Origin: HLUCCA09 sp965277275
GTDB taxonomy: Bacteria > Pseudomonadota > Alphaproteobacteria > Rhodobacterales > Rhodobacteraceae
Assembly (NCBI GenBank): GCA_965277275.1
Contig: CBDICG010000001.1
Location: forward strand, 1-64,000
Direction: 5' to 3'
DNA: 64,000 nucleotides
The position numbers and the translations under genes were made by a program. The notes below the pieces were generated by a model. It was not told where the DNA came from. It was given only the letters and a program-made list of their open reading frames with translations, and did no database searches. Positions 41,820-50,638 of this stretch are shown one piece after another (position 1 is the first letter of the stretch; every line of letters begins with the position of its first letter).

Positions 41820-42707
41820 ATGACGGATGCGCGCCTGCGGGACCCGGCACCGTCGCGGCTGGCCTACAGGCTGGAGCGGATGTGGTTGCGCCCGGGTGTG
41901 CGCCGTCTCTTTCGCGTGGGCGTGCCCTTCATGGCGTTGGTTGGCGCTGTCGGGTGGTGGGCCTCCGATCCGGCGCGGGTGGCGCTGCTGACGGATACGG
42001 TGGCCGAGATCCGGCGCGCGGTGGAAGAGCGCCCCGAGTTCATGGTGCACCTGATGGCGGTGGACGGCGCGTCACTGGAGCTGGCCCACGCGGTGCACGA
42101 GACGGTCCATGTGGATTTCCCGGTTTCGTCCTTCGACCTCGACATCGACGGCATCCGCAACGACATCGCGGCCCTCGACGCCGTGGCGGATGCACGGGTG
42201 CGGATCCGTCCGGGCGGCGTGTTGCAGATCGATGTCGAGGCCCGGCGGCCCGCACTCGTCTGGCGCTCCAATGCGGGGCTGATCCTCGTGGACCCCGAGG
42301 GCCACCCGATTGCGGCAACGGCCTCGCGCCGGGACTGGCCCGAGCTGCCTCTCGTCGCGGGGGCGGGCGCCCACCGGGCAGCGGCGGAGGCGTTGGAGCT
42401 TTTTGCGGCGGCGGCGCCGCTGACGGACCGGCTGCGCGGGCTGCACCGCCGGGGGGAGCGCCGCTGGGATATTGTTCTGACCGGCGGGCAGCGGATCATG
42501 CTGCCCGAGGCGGAGCCGGTGCAGGTGCTCGAGGAATTCCTTGCCTTTGAGCGCGCGCGCGACGTGCTGGCCCGCGACATCACCCATATCGACCTCAGAC
42601 TGAAGGGGCGGCGCACGCTGCGCCTCACGGCCCACGCCAAAGACGAATTGAACCGGATCCGCGCACTGGAAAGCGCGCTTGGCTCCGCAGGGGTATCCAC
42701 ACAATGA
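41820..42707 (+). CDS. ftsQ: Cell division protein FtsQ
   Basis: A 295-residue bitopic protein: short cytoplasmic N-terminus, one membrane segment (about 34-50, VGVPFMALVGAVGWWA), then periplasmic POTRA (FMVHLMAVDGASLELAHAV with the following beta sheet, about 72-140) and beta domains ending RLKGRRTLRLTAHAK. It scaffolds FtsL/FtsB and FtsW/FtsI at the septum. GGAGG precedes the ATG, and the stop overlaps ftsA as ATGA. A 249-base gap upstream occupies the usual place of ddl. Confidence 0.93.
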   Translation: MTDARLRDPAPSRLAYRLERMWLRPGVRRLFRVGVPFMALVGAVGWWASDPARVALLTDTVAEIRRAVEERPEFMVHLMAVDGASLELAHAVHETVHVDFPVSSFDLDIDGIRNDIAALDAVADARVRIRPGGVLQIDVEARRPALVWRSNAGLILVDPEGHPIAATASRRDWPELPLVAGAGAHRAAAEALELFAAAAPLTDRLRGLHRRGERRWDIVLTGGQRIMLPEAEPVQVLEEFLAFERARDVLARDITHIDLRLKGRRTLRLTAHAKDELNRIRALESALGSAGVSTQ

Positions 42708-44038
42708 CCGATCTCTACCAATCGCAGCGCGCGATGCGGCGCATGCGCAAGAACGCGATGGACCGGGGCGTGATCGCCATTCTGGACATCGGGACGACCA
42801 AGATCGCTTGCCTTGTGCTGCGCTTCGACGGGCCGGAACGGCTGCCGACGTCGGATGGGGTTGGCTCGCTGGCGGGGCAGAGCTCGTTTCGGGTGATCGG
42901 GGCTGCGACGACCCGCTCGCGTGGCGTCGCGTTCGGCGAAGTGCAGGCGATGCAGGAGACGGAGCGCGCGATCCGCACCGCGGTGCAGGCGGCGCAGAAG
43001 ATGGCGGGCACGCGGGTCGATCACGTGATCGCGTGCTTGTCGGGCGCGCGGCCGCGTTCGTACGGGCTCGACGGGCACATCACACTGGGCGACGAGGTCG
43101 TGAACGAGAACGATGTCGCGCGCGTGCTTGCGGCCTGCGATGTGCCCGACATCGGGGCAGGGCGCGCGGTGCTGCATGCCCAGCCGGTCAACTTCTCGAT
43201 CGACCACCGGTCGGGCCTGCTCGATCCGCGTGGGCAGCAGGGCAATGAGCTGACGGCAGACATGCATTTGCTGACGGTCGAGGATTCGGCCGTGCAGAAC
43301 GTGCTCTATTGCATCAAACGGTGTGACCTTGAGCTCGCGGGGCTGGCCTCGTCGGCTTACGTCTCTGGGATTGCGGCGCTCGTGGAAGACGAGCAGGAGC
43401 TTGGCGGCGCATGCATCGATATCGGCGGCGGCTCGACCGGCATCTCCGTCTTTATCAAAAAGCACATGATCTTTGCCGATGCTGTCCGGATCGGGGGCGA
43501 CCATGTGACCGCCGATATCTCTAAGGGCCTGCAGGTGCCGATGACGACCGCCGAGCGGATCAAGAACGTCTTTGGCGGGGTCGTGGCCACGGGGATGGAC
43601 GACCGCGAGATGATCGAGATCGGCGGCGATACCGGCGACTGGGAGCATGACCGGCGGACTGTCAGCCGGGCCGAACTGATTGGGATCATGCGCCCACGCG
43701 TCGAGGAGATCCTCGAAGAGGTGCGCGCGCGGCTCGATGCGGCCGGGTTCGACAGCCTGCCCGCGCAGCAGATCGTGCTGACCGGCGGGTCGAGCCAGAT
43801 CCCAGGGCTCGACGGTTTGGCAACGCGCATTCTGGGCCAACAGGTGCGGCTTGGGCGTCCGCTTCGGGTGCAGGGTTTGCCACAGGCGGCTGCGGGACCG
43901 GCTTTTGCGTCGTCGGTGGGGCTGTGCCTTTTCGCGGCGCACCCACAGGACGAGTGGTGGGATTTCGAGATGCCGACAGACAGCTATCCCGCGCGTTCGC
44001 TGCGCCGGGCCATGCGCTGGTTTCGAGACAATTGGTAG
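42704..44038 (+). CDS. ftsA: Cell division protein FtsA
   Basis: A 444-residue actin-fold protein that anchors FtsZ to the membrane. Seen: phosphate-1 loop VIAILDIGTTKIACLV, the 1C domain (about 95-175), phosphate-2 CIDIGGGSTGISVF, adenosine motif VLTGGSSQIPGL, and a C-terminal amphipathic helix RSLRRAMRWFRDNW that inserts in the membrane. It overlaps ftsQ by 4 bases; ftsZ follows after a long 440-base leader. Confidence 0.96.
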   Translation: MTDLYQSQRAMRRMRKNAMDRGVIAILDIGTTKIACLVLRFDGPERLPTSDGVGSLAGQSSFRVIGAATTRSRGVAFGEVQAMQETERAIRTAVQAAQKMAGTRVDHVIACLSGARPRSYGLDGHITLGDEVVNENDVARVLAACDVPDIGAGRAVLHAQPVNFSIDHRSGLLDPRGQQGNELTADMHLLTVEDSAVQNVLYCIKRCDLELAGLASSAYVSGIAALVEDEQELGGACIDIGGGSTGISVFIKKHMIFADAVRIGGDHVTADISKGLQVPMTTAERIKNVFGGVVATGMDDREMIEIGGDTGDWEHDRRTVSRAELIGIMRPRVEEILEEVRARLDAAGFDSLPAQQIVLTGGSSQIPGLDGLATRILGQQVRLGRPLRVQGLPQAAAGPAFASSVGLCLFAAHPQDEWWDFEMPTDSYPARSLRRAMRWFRDNW

Positions 44039-44478
44039 GCGGCTTCTGCACGGGGGCGAGGGCCGAAAGCGGTGCCTGGCCCAAGGTGAGTCGGCCTGTG
44101 CGCGCGGGGTGCAAGTGGGGTGACCCGTGCTTTGAATGCTGCTAGCGTTGGGTCACGGCCCGCAAGAGGCCGACGGTGGCAGGCAGAGCAGTCGCCCCCA
44201 GAAACGCCTAGGATTTACCCCGCAATAGCAGTGTCTTGCGGGGGGCTTTGTTGTGCCCTCTCCCCCGCCTCCAAGATCTAGTCAAACCAGCGAGACCTGT
44301 GCGATTCCCTGCCGGGACGTCGATATTTGGTAGGATTCTTGCGATTTCCGCGTGACGAAGCCCCCACAGGTGGGTATGTTTCTTGTCAATTACGGAGCAG
44401 TGGCCTTGACGGTGTCTTTTCGGCACTGCGGCGCGGGCGGCGGCAGGGCGTAACAAAAAATGACAGGCGACCGGAGCA
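44039..44478. other. Long ftsA-ftsZ leader region
   Basis: These 440 bases carry no gene I can support. They hold the terminator-like hairpin at 44218-44243, two GATTC sites (44303-44307, 44334-44338) that match the CcrM methylation target GANTC, and probably one or more ftsZ promoters. I found no confident -35/-10 pair. A separate promoter for ftsZ is expected because so much FtsZ is needed. Confidence 0.5.
44218..44243 (+). terminator. Hairpin downstream of ftsA (terminator or attenuator)
   Basis: CCCCGCAA (44218-44225) and TTGCGGGG (44236-44243) form an 8-bp stem with a 10-base loop, followed by GGCTTTGTTGT, a broken T-rich stretch. It lies 180 bases after the ftsA stop and 235 before ftsZ, so it may end part of the dcw transcript or modulate read-through into ftsZ. 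Confidence 0.55.
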
Positions 44479-46155
44479 ATGAAATTGAACCTTTCCATGC
44501 CAAGTGACGATCAGATCGACCTCAAGCCACGGATCACCGTCTTCGGTGTCGGCGGTGCCGGGGGCAACGCGGTCAACAACATGATCGAAAAGGAGCTCCA
44601 GGGCGTCGAGTTCGTGACCGCCAACACGGACGCGCAGGCGCTGCAGCAGTCGCGTGCCCCGGCCCGCATCCAGATGGGCCTGAAGGTGACCGAAGGGCTC
44701 GGCGCGGGCGCCAAGGCCCAGATCGGCGCCGCCGCTGCCGAGGAAACGATCGAAGAGATCGTAGACCGCCTCGCCGGCGCGCACATGTGCTTCATCACCG
44801 CCGGCATGGGGGGTGGCACCGGGACAGGCGCGGCCCCGATCATCGCGCAGGCGGCGCGCGAGTTGGGCGTGCTGACCGTTGGCGTGGTGACAAAGCCCTT
44901 CCAGTTCGAGGGCGGCAAGCGGATGCGCCAGGCCGAGGATGGCGTGGAGCGGCTGCAGAAGGTGGTCGACACGCTGATCATCATTCCGAACCAGAACCTT
45001 TTCCGCCTCGCCAACGAGAAGACCACGTTCACCGAGGCGTTCAGCCTCGCCGATGACGTGCTTTACCAGGGCGTGAAGGGCGTGACGGACCTGATGGTGC
45101 GCCCGGGCCTGATCAACCTCGATTTCGCCGACGTGCGCGCGGTGATGGACGAGATGGGCAAGGCGATGATGGGCACCGGTGAAGCCGAGGGCGAAGAGCG
45201 CGCGATCCAGGCTGCCGAGAAAGCCATCGCGAACCCGCTGCTCGACGAAATCTCGCTGCGCGGCGCGAAGGGCGTGCTGATCAACATCACCGGCGCGCAT
45301 GACCTGACGCTCTTTGAGCTCGACGAGGCCGCCAACCGTATCCGCGAGGAAGTGGACCCCGACGCCAACATCATCGTCGGATCGACGCTCGATTCGGGCA
45401 TGGAAGGGCGGATGCGGGTCTCTGTCGTGGCAACGGGCATCGACGCGGCCGAAGATGCGCGCGACGTTCCGGTGCCGCGTCGCCGGATGGCCGATCCGCT
45501 GCCGCTCGAGCAGGCGCAGGAGGTCGAGGAGCACGCAGCGGCACCCGAGCCGGTGGTTGCGCAGCTGGAAGATCCGGAGCCTCAGGCAGCGGAGCCGGGC
45601 CTTTTTGACGGGCATGCAGCCGAGGCCGGAGTGCAGGCGGAAGCCACGCACCTGGACGACGACGACGCGCTGCCGCCGCCCGCCTACACGCCAGAGCGGT
45701 CCCGCAGCACGTCCGCACACCTGACCGATGGCAGTGCGCAGCCGGCGTTTGTCGCGCCGAAAGCGCCCGCACGGGCCGCCTCGGAGCAGGGTGCGGCGCG
45801 CGGGTCGACGACGCCGGAGGCGATGGCGCGCCTGCAGGCCGCCGTGGGCAAGGTACGCTCGGATGAGGTCGGTGCGGCGCCCGCTTCGGAGGAGGCCGCA
45901 GCGCCTGCATCCTCCAGCCGGTTGCGGATCTCGTCTTTCATCAACCGGATGTCGGGCCACGCGCCGGAGGCATCGGCGCGGGCAGAGCCGAGCCTGCGCC
46001 CGGATGCGCGCCCAGAGCCCCATCCGGAGCCGCGCGCGGTGGCCGAGCCGCCGCGCCAGAGCGCACCTGTGAACCGCTACGAAGAAGAGGACGAGGCCAG
46101 CAGCGAGCAGGAACGGATCGAGATCCCCGCGTTCCTGCGCCGTCAGGCGAACTGA
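44479..46155 (+). CDS. ftsZ: Cell division GTPase FtsZ
   Basis: A 558-residue tubulin homolog that forms the Z-ring. Seen: ITVFGVGGAGGNAVNNM at 19-35, GTP signature GGGTGTG at 111-117, the synergy loop NLDFADVRAVM near 213, then a long disordered Ala/Pro/Glu-rich linker (about 330-545), longer than in enterobacteria as is usual for alphaproteobacteria, and the conserved C-terminal peptide RIEIPAFLRRQAN that binds FtsA. A strong terminator follows 48 bases after the stop. Confidence 0.98.
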   Translation: MKLNLSMPSDDQIDLKPRITVFGVGGAGGNAVNNMIEKELQGVEFVTANTDAQALQQSRAPARIQMGLKVTEGLGAGAKAQIGAAAAEETIEEIVDRLAGAHMCFITAGMGGGTGTGAAPIIAQAARELGVLTVGVVTKPFQFEGGKRMRQAEDGVERLQKVVDTLIIIPNQNLFRLANEKTTFTEAFSLADDVLYQGVKGVTDLMVRPGLINLDFADVRAVMDEMGKAMMGTGEAEGEERAIQAAEKAIANPLLDEISLRGAKGVLINITGAHDLTLFELDEAANRIREEVDPDANIIVGSTLDSGMEGRMRVSVVATGIDAAEDARDVPVPRRRMADPLPLEQAQEVEEHAAAPEPVVAQLEDPEPQAAEPGLFDGHAAEAGVQAEATHLDDDDALPPPAYTPERSRSTSAHLTDGSAQPAFVAPKAPARAASEQGAARGSTTPEAMARLQAAVGKVRSDEVGAAPASEEAAAPASSSRLRISSFINRMSGHAPEASARAEPSLRPDARPEPHPEPRAVAEPPRQSAPVNRYEEEDEASSEQERIEIPAFLRRQAN

Positions 46156-46203
46156 CCAAGCGATCAAATTCTGCATTGCAGCGTGATCGCACGCCCTTGG
46201 AAT

Positions 46204-46231
46204 CGGCCGGCTTTGCCGGCCGTTTTCTTTT
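46204..46231 (+). terminator. Intrinsic terminator after ftsZ
   Basis: CGGCCGGC, loop TTT, GCCGGCCG gives a perfect 8-bp GC stem (46204-46222) followed by TTTTCTTTT (46223-46231). This is a textbook Rho-independent terminator and closes the division/cell-wall transcript. Confidence 0.92.
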
Positions 46232-46267
46232 GTAAAACAGTTGCTTGATGGTGCGCAGTTAAAAAGT

Positions 46268-46281
46268 GGCGAAATTTCGCC
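46268..46281. promoter_or_regulatory. Perfect 14-base palindrome upstream of lpxC
   Basis: GGCGAAATTTCGCC is a perfect palindrome 37 bases after the ftsZ terminator and 270 bases before lpxC, in AT-richer DNA. A weak promoter (TTGAGG at 46286-46291, 19 bases, TAGAAT at 46311-46316) lies directly downstream, so the palindrome may be a regulator site. The regulator is unknown. The rest of 46156-46551 holds no gene I can support. Confidence 0.5.
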
Positions 46282-46551
46282 GATCTTGAGGTGGCACTGT
46301 TTCACCCGGTTAGAATGATTGAATTGAGAAGAATTCTGCACATGCGTATCCCAAGGTTGCCGGACGACGCGGCGCTCGGAATCGCAAATCGGCACAGGAG
46401 CCGGTTGCGGTCGCGGGCAGAAAAGAATTCCGAGTGCAGCCGACACGAGACTGGCATGGCTGCACGCTTCGACCTCAGGTTGGGCTCAGGTTGGAACGGG
46501 ATCGCAGATGCGAGGCGCGCGGGGTGGCGTGCCTGAGGAAAAACGAGGGCA

Positions 46552-47478
46552 GTGGTGCAAACAACGCTGAGAAAATCGGTTGCGCTGACAGGTGTCGGCC
46601 TTCATTCCGGGCGTCCGTCACGGATCACGTTGCTGCCTGCGGCGGCGGAATTCGGCATCTGGTTTCGACGCACCGACCGTGTGGCTGGCGACGCCCTGAT
46701 CCCGGCGCAGTGGCACCTCGTGGAGCGGGCGCCGCTCTGCACCCGCCTCGTGAACAGCGACGGCGTCTCTGTCTCGACGGTAGAGCACGTGATGGCCGCT
46801 CTGGCGGGCTGCGGCATCCACAACGCGATGGTCGAGGTTTCTGGCCCCGAAGTTCCGGTGCTGGATGGCTCTTCGGCGCCATTCGTTGAGGCGATCCTCG
46901 CCGCGGGTGTCCGTCGGCTGGACGCGCCCGTGCGGGCGGTGAAGGTCCGGCGCCCCGTGTCGGTTACCGGAGACGATGGCGCCTGGGCGCAGCTTGCGCC
47001 GTCGGACGGGCTCACGATCGCTTTCGATATCGATTTTGACGACGTCGCCATCGGGCACCAGAGCCGTCAGCTCGACATGTCCAACGGGGCGTTCGTGCGC
47101 GAGCTGTGCGATAGCCGGACGTTCTGCCGCCGCTCCGATGTCGAGCGGATGCGGGAGGCCGGGTTTGCCCTGGGTGGAACGCTGGAGAACGCGGTGGTTG
47201 TCGAAGACGATCGCATCCTGACGCCCGGTGGCCTGCGCCACCGCGATGAGCCCGTGCGCCACAAGATGCTCGATGCGCTCGGCGACCTGGCTCTGGCTGG
47301 CGGACCGATCCTCGGCGCCTATACCGGGCATCGGGCAGGTCATGCGCTCACCAACCGGTTGCTCCACGCGCTTTTCACCGATCCTGACGCGTTCACCTGG
47401 ATCGAATGCGATGCCGCGTGCCTGCGGCGTCTGCCCGGGATGGGCGTCAGCCTCGCGGATCTGCCGGCCGTCGCCTGA
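46552..47478 (+). CDS. lpxC: UDP-3-O-acyl-N-acetylglucosamine deacetylase LpxC
   Basis: A 308-residue zinc enzyme, the committed step of lipid A synthesis. Seen: SVALTGVGLHSGRPS at 9-23, zinc ligand H79 in TVEHVMAAL, H237 and D241 in RHKMLDALGDL, and the catalytic H264 in HRAGHALTN. It starts with tandem GTG codons after GAGGG. It follows ftsZ as in most proteobacterial dcw clusters but has its own leader after the terminator. Confidence 0.97.
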   Translation: MVQTTLRKSVALTGVGLHSGRPSRITLLPAAAEFGIWFRRTDRVAGDALIPAQWHLVERAPLCTRLVNSDGVSVSTVEHVMAALAGCGIHNAMVEVSGPEVPVLDGSSAPFVEAILAAGVRRLDAPVRAVKVRRPVSVTGDDGAWAQLAPSDGLTIAFDIDFDDVAIGHQSRQLDMSNGAFVRELCDSRTFCRRSDVERMREAGFALGGTLENAVVVEDDRILTPGGLRHRDEPVRHKMLDALGDLALAGGPILGAYTGHRAGHALTNRLLHALFTDPDAFTWIECDAACLRRLPGMGVSLADLPAVA

Positions 47479-47594
47479 TCCCGGACGGCCACACCTGCCG
47501 ATCAACTTGCCTTGCATCTGCATTTCGTCCCGGTTTCTTCTATGCTAGTACGGGCGAAACCGGTGGCATCACGACCGCCAGAGCGACGGGGATC

Positions 47595-48527
47595 ATGGGA
47601 GCAGATCTCGACACCTTCAATCGGGCCCCTGTGCAGAGAGGGGCCGTTGTGCGGTGCCTTGCGGGGCGGCGCTGGAGTGTTGTTGCGCTCTGCGTGGTTC
47701 TGGCCGGGTGCGGCGGCGGCGATGGCGGTGGCTTGTTTGGCGGCGGCGGAGGAGGCGGGCTGTTTGCCTCCCGCGAGGTGCCGCTCGAGGTTCTGACGCC
47801 GGAGCAGATCTACCGACAGGCGGAACTGGAGCTTCAGCGCGGGCGGGCCGACGATGCGGCGGAGCTCTTCGGCGAGGTCGAGCGGCTCTACCCCTATTCG
47901 GAATGGGCGCAGCGTGCTCTGATAATGCAGGCGTTCGCGTATCACTCGGACCAGGACTACGAGAACAGCCGGAGCGCCTCGCAACGCTACCTCGATTTCT
48001 ATCCTGCCGACGAAGATGCCGCTTATGCGCAGTATCTGCTGGCGCTGAGCTACTACGACCAGATTGACGAGGTTGGCCGTGACCAGGGCCTGACGTTCCA
48101 GGCGCTGCAGGCACTGCGCACGGTGATCGAGCTCTATCCCGAGAGCGATTACGCGCGCTCGTCGATCCTGAAGTTCGACCTCGCGTTCGATCATCTCGCG
48201 GCCAAGGAAATGGAGATTGGCCGCTACTACCTGCGCCGCAAGCATTTTCCCGCCGCGATCAACCGGTTCCGCGTCGTTGTCGAGGAGTTCCAGACCACGA
48301 CGCATACCGCGGAGGCACTGCACCGGCTGGTGGAGGCTTACCTGTCACTCGGTTTCGAGGCCGAGGCGCAGACGGCGGGGGCGATCCTGGCCTACAACTT
48401 CGAGGACACGGAGTGGTACGCCGCGACCTTCCGGCTGCTTGTCGAGCGGGGACTGACCGCGGAGGCCCAGGGCGAGAACTGGCTCGAGCAGATCTATCGC
48501 CAGACCATCCAGGGCAGCTGGATCTGA
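47595..48527 (+). CDS. bamD: Outer-membrane assembly lipoprotein BamD (ComL/YfiO family)
   Basis: A 310-residue TPR lipoprotein of the BAM complex. Seen: a basic N-region, hydrophobic stretch SVVALCVVLAGC with lipobox cysteine C39, a glycine-rich spacer (GGGDGGGLFGGGGGGG), then TPR-type repeats beginning PEQIYRQAELELQRGRADDAAELF and including RYLDFYPADEDAAYAQYLLALSYYDQ. The N-terminus before the signal is long, so a later start (for example a GTG near residue 19) is possible. The protein docks on BamA at the inner face of the outer membrane. Confidence 0.93.
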   Translation: MGADLDTFNRAPVQRGAVVRCLAGRRWSVVALCVVLAGCGGGDGGGLFGGGGGGGLFASREVPLEVLTPEQIYRQAELELQRGRADDAAELFGEVERLYPYSEWAQRALIMQAFAYHSDQDYENSRSASQRYLDFYPADEDAAYAQYLLALSYYDQIDEVGRDQGLTFQALQALRTVIELYPESDYARSSILKFDLAFDHLAAKEMEIGRYYLRRKHFPAAINRFRVVVEEFQTTTHTAEALHRLVEAYLSLGFEAEAQTAGAILAYNFEDTEWYAATFRLLVERGLTAEAQGENWLEQIYRQTIQGSWI

Positions 48528-48581
48528 GGGCAGCCGCGGCGCGCCGGGCCCGCTGTGGCGCGGGTCGGTTCGTTCGGATGC

Positions 48582-48602
48582 GGTATTTTCAGCAAGAAGA
48601 AG
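48582..48602 (+). repeat. Dispersed GGTATTT...GAAG element, copy 2
   Basis: GGTATTT, four bases, CAAGAAGAAG, in the 237-base bamD-recN gap, 54 bases after the bamD stop. It matches copies at 37436, 54143 and 58866 (minus). Confidence 0.6.
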
Positions 48603-48764
48603 CAGGGTGGCGTGCGCCGGGCTCGCCGTTGTGCGCGCGGTGACGGTGCAGGAGGCGTGGGCGGGCGTTTCCGGGGTGGTGCCGGTTTTGCCCTTGTCGG
48701 GGTGGTGTGGGGCGCGTCTCCCGGAGTATGTAGCGCTTGTAGGGTGAGGTGAGGAAGCGACGCG

Positions 48765-50414
48765 GTGCTCAAGGGGCTCGACATCCGGGATATGCTCATT
48801 ATCGACCGGCTGGAGCTGGAGCTGCAGCCCGGGTTGAACGTGCTGACGGGCGAGACCGGGGCGGGCAAGTCGATCCTTCTGGATTGCCTCGGGTTCGTTC
48901 TGGGGTGGCGCGGGCGCGCGGACCTCGTGCGATCGGGGCAGAGCCAGGGATCCGTGACGGGCTGGTTCGATCTGGCGCCGGATCATCCGGCCCGGCAGGT
49001 GCTGGAGGACGCCGGCTTGCCGGTGCGCGATGAGCTGCTGCTGCGGCGGGTGAACGGGGCGGACGGGCGCAAGACGGCCTGGGTCAACGACGTTCGGGTG
49101 TCGGGCGAGGTGTTGCGGGCGCTGTCGGCTGTGCTGGTCGAGCTCCATGGGCAGCAGGATGACCGTGGGCTGCTCGCGGCGGTCGGCCACCGGGCGTTGC
49201 TCGATGCGTTTGCGGGGGCGGGGGGCGCCCGGGAGGCGGTGCGCCGCGCGTGGCGCGAGGTTCAGACGGCCGAGGGCGCACGCGCGGCGGCGCGCGCGCG
49301 GGTGGAGGCGCTGGCGTCGGAGGAGGAGTTCCTGCGCTATGCGCTCGACGAGCTGGAGGCGCTCGGACCGCAGACCGGCGAAATGGCGGAGCTGGAAGAG
49401 GGGCGCCGGCTGATGAAGGCCGGGCGCGCGATGGGAGAGACGATGGCGGCTGCGCGCGCTGCGCTCTCGGACGACGCGGCGGGGCGGATTGTGCGCGAGG
49501 CGATGCGGGGCCTCGAGGCGATTGCCGGGCAAGCGGAAGGGCGGCTCGACGTGGCGCTCGTCGCGCTTGAGCGGGCCAGCGAGGCGCTCTCGGACGCGGA
49601 GCGCGAGGTGGAGACGGCGGCCGACGCGCTGCGCTTCGATCCTGCGGCGCTCGAACGGCTGGAGGACCGCTTTCACGCCTATCGGGGGCTCGCGCGCAAG
49701 CACCAGGTGAGCGAGGACGCTCTCGCGGACCTCGCCGAACGGTTCCGGATCGACCTAGCAGCGCTGGAGAACGGCGCGGCGGATCTCGGGGCGCTGGATG
49801 CGCGGGTCGCCGGAGCGTGGGCGGCCTACGAGGATGCGGCGGCGGCACTTGGTGCGCTGCGCCGCGAGGCGGGGGCGCGGCTCGACGGTGCAATGGCGGC
49901 GGAACTTGCGCCGCTGAAGCTGGAGCGGGCCGTCTTTCACACCGAGTTCGGCGCAGCGGAGGCGGGCCCGGACGGGCGGGACAGCGTGGAGTTCCGTGTT
50001 GCGACGAATGCGGGGACGCCCGCGGGCCCCTTGGGCAAGATCGCCTCGGGCGGGGAGCTTTCGCGTTTTCTGTTGGCGCTGAAGGTGTGCTTGCATGGCG
50101 GAGACAGCGGGCGCACGCTGATATTTGACGAGATTGACCGGGGGGTCGGTGGTGCGACGGCGGATGCGATCGGTCGGCGGCTGGCGCGGCTGTCGGAGAC
50201 TGCGCAGGTTCTGGTGGTGACGCACTCGCCGCAGGTGGCAGCGCAGGGCGCGTCGCACTGGCGGGTGGACAAGCGGGAGGAACAGGGGCGCACGATGTCC
50301 CGCGTTCTGGCCCTTGATGCGGATGCGCGGGTGGATGAGATCGCGCGGATGCTAGCGGGTGACACGATCACCGAAGAGGCGCGGTCCGCCGCGCGGGTTC
50401 TGCTCTCTGCGTGA
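48765..50414 (+). CDS. recN: DNA repair protein RecN
   Basis: A 549-residue SMC-like ATPase acting in double-strand-break repair. Seen: Walker A LTGETGAGKSILLD (about 27-40), long central coiled coil (about 150-370), signature IASGGELSRFLLALKVCL, Walker B LIFDEIDRGVGGATADAIG and VVTHSPQVAA. It starts with GTG after GAGGAAG. Many of the alternative frames across it are compositional. Confidence 0.95.
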   Translation: MLKGLDIRDMLIIDRLELELQPGLNVLTGETGAGKSILLDCLGFVLGWRGRADLVRSGQSQGSVTGWFDLAPDHPARQVLEDAGLPVRDELLLRRVNGADGRKTAWVNDVRVSGEVLRALSAVLVELHGQQDDRGLLAAVGHRALLDAFAGAGGAREAVRRAWREVQTAEGARAAARARVEALASEEEFLRYALDELEALGPQTGEMAELEEGRRLMKAGRAMGETMAAARAALSDDAAGRIVREAMRGLEAIAGQAEGRLDVALVALERASEALSDAEREVETAADALRFDPAALERLEDRFHAYRGLARKHQVSEDALADLAERFRIDLAALENGAADLGALDARVAGAWAAYEDAAAALGALRREAGARLDGAMAAELAPLKLERAVFHTEFGAAEAGPDGRDSVEFRVATNAGTPAGPLGKIASGGELSRFLLALKVCLHGGDSGRTLIFDEIDRGVGGATADAIGRRLARLSETAQVLVVTHSPQVAAQGASHWRVDKREEQGRTMSRVLALDADARVDEIARMLAGDTITEEARSAARVLLSA

Positions 50415-50638
50415 TCGGATTTGGGCGGCTGCGACGGCACGGCCTGCGACGGCACGGTCTGCGGCGGTCGCGCGGGGCCGGGTGCGAGATGGGGTGCTTC
50501 AACGACGGCTGGCGTGCGTGGGACGCTCTGCGGTGTCGTCGGATGGGTGTGCAGGGGCGTGCCACGGTATGGCAGCGGAGGGCTGGGCGCTATTGCCGGT
50601 GGTCAAAGGGTTCCGGGGCGGGACCGGAGTGCCGCGGA

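Noticed and set aside
44208..44498. Minus-strand 96-codon frame in the ftsZ leader
   Set aside because: It overlaps the ftsZ start and the hairpin, has no ribosome-binding site, and reads as basic low-complexity sequence.
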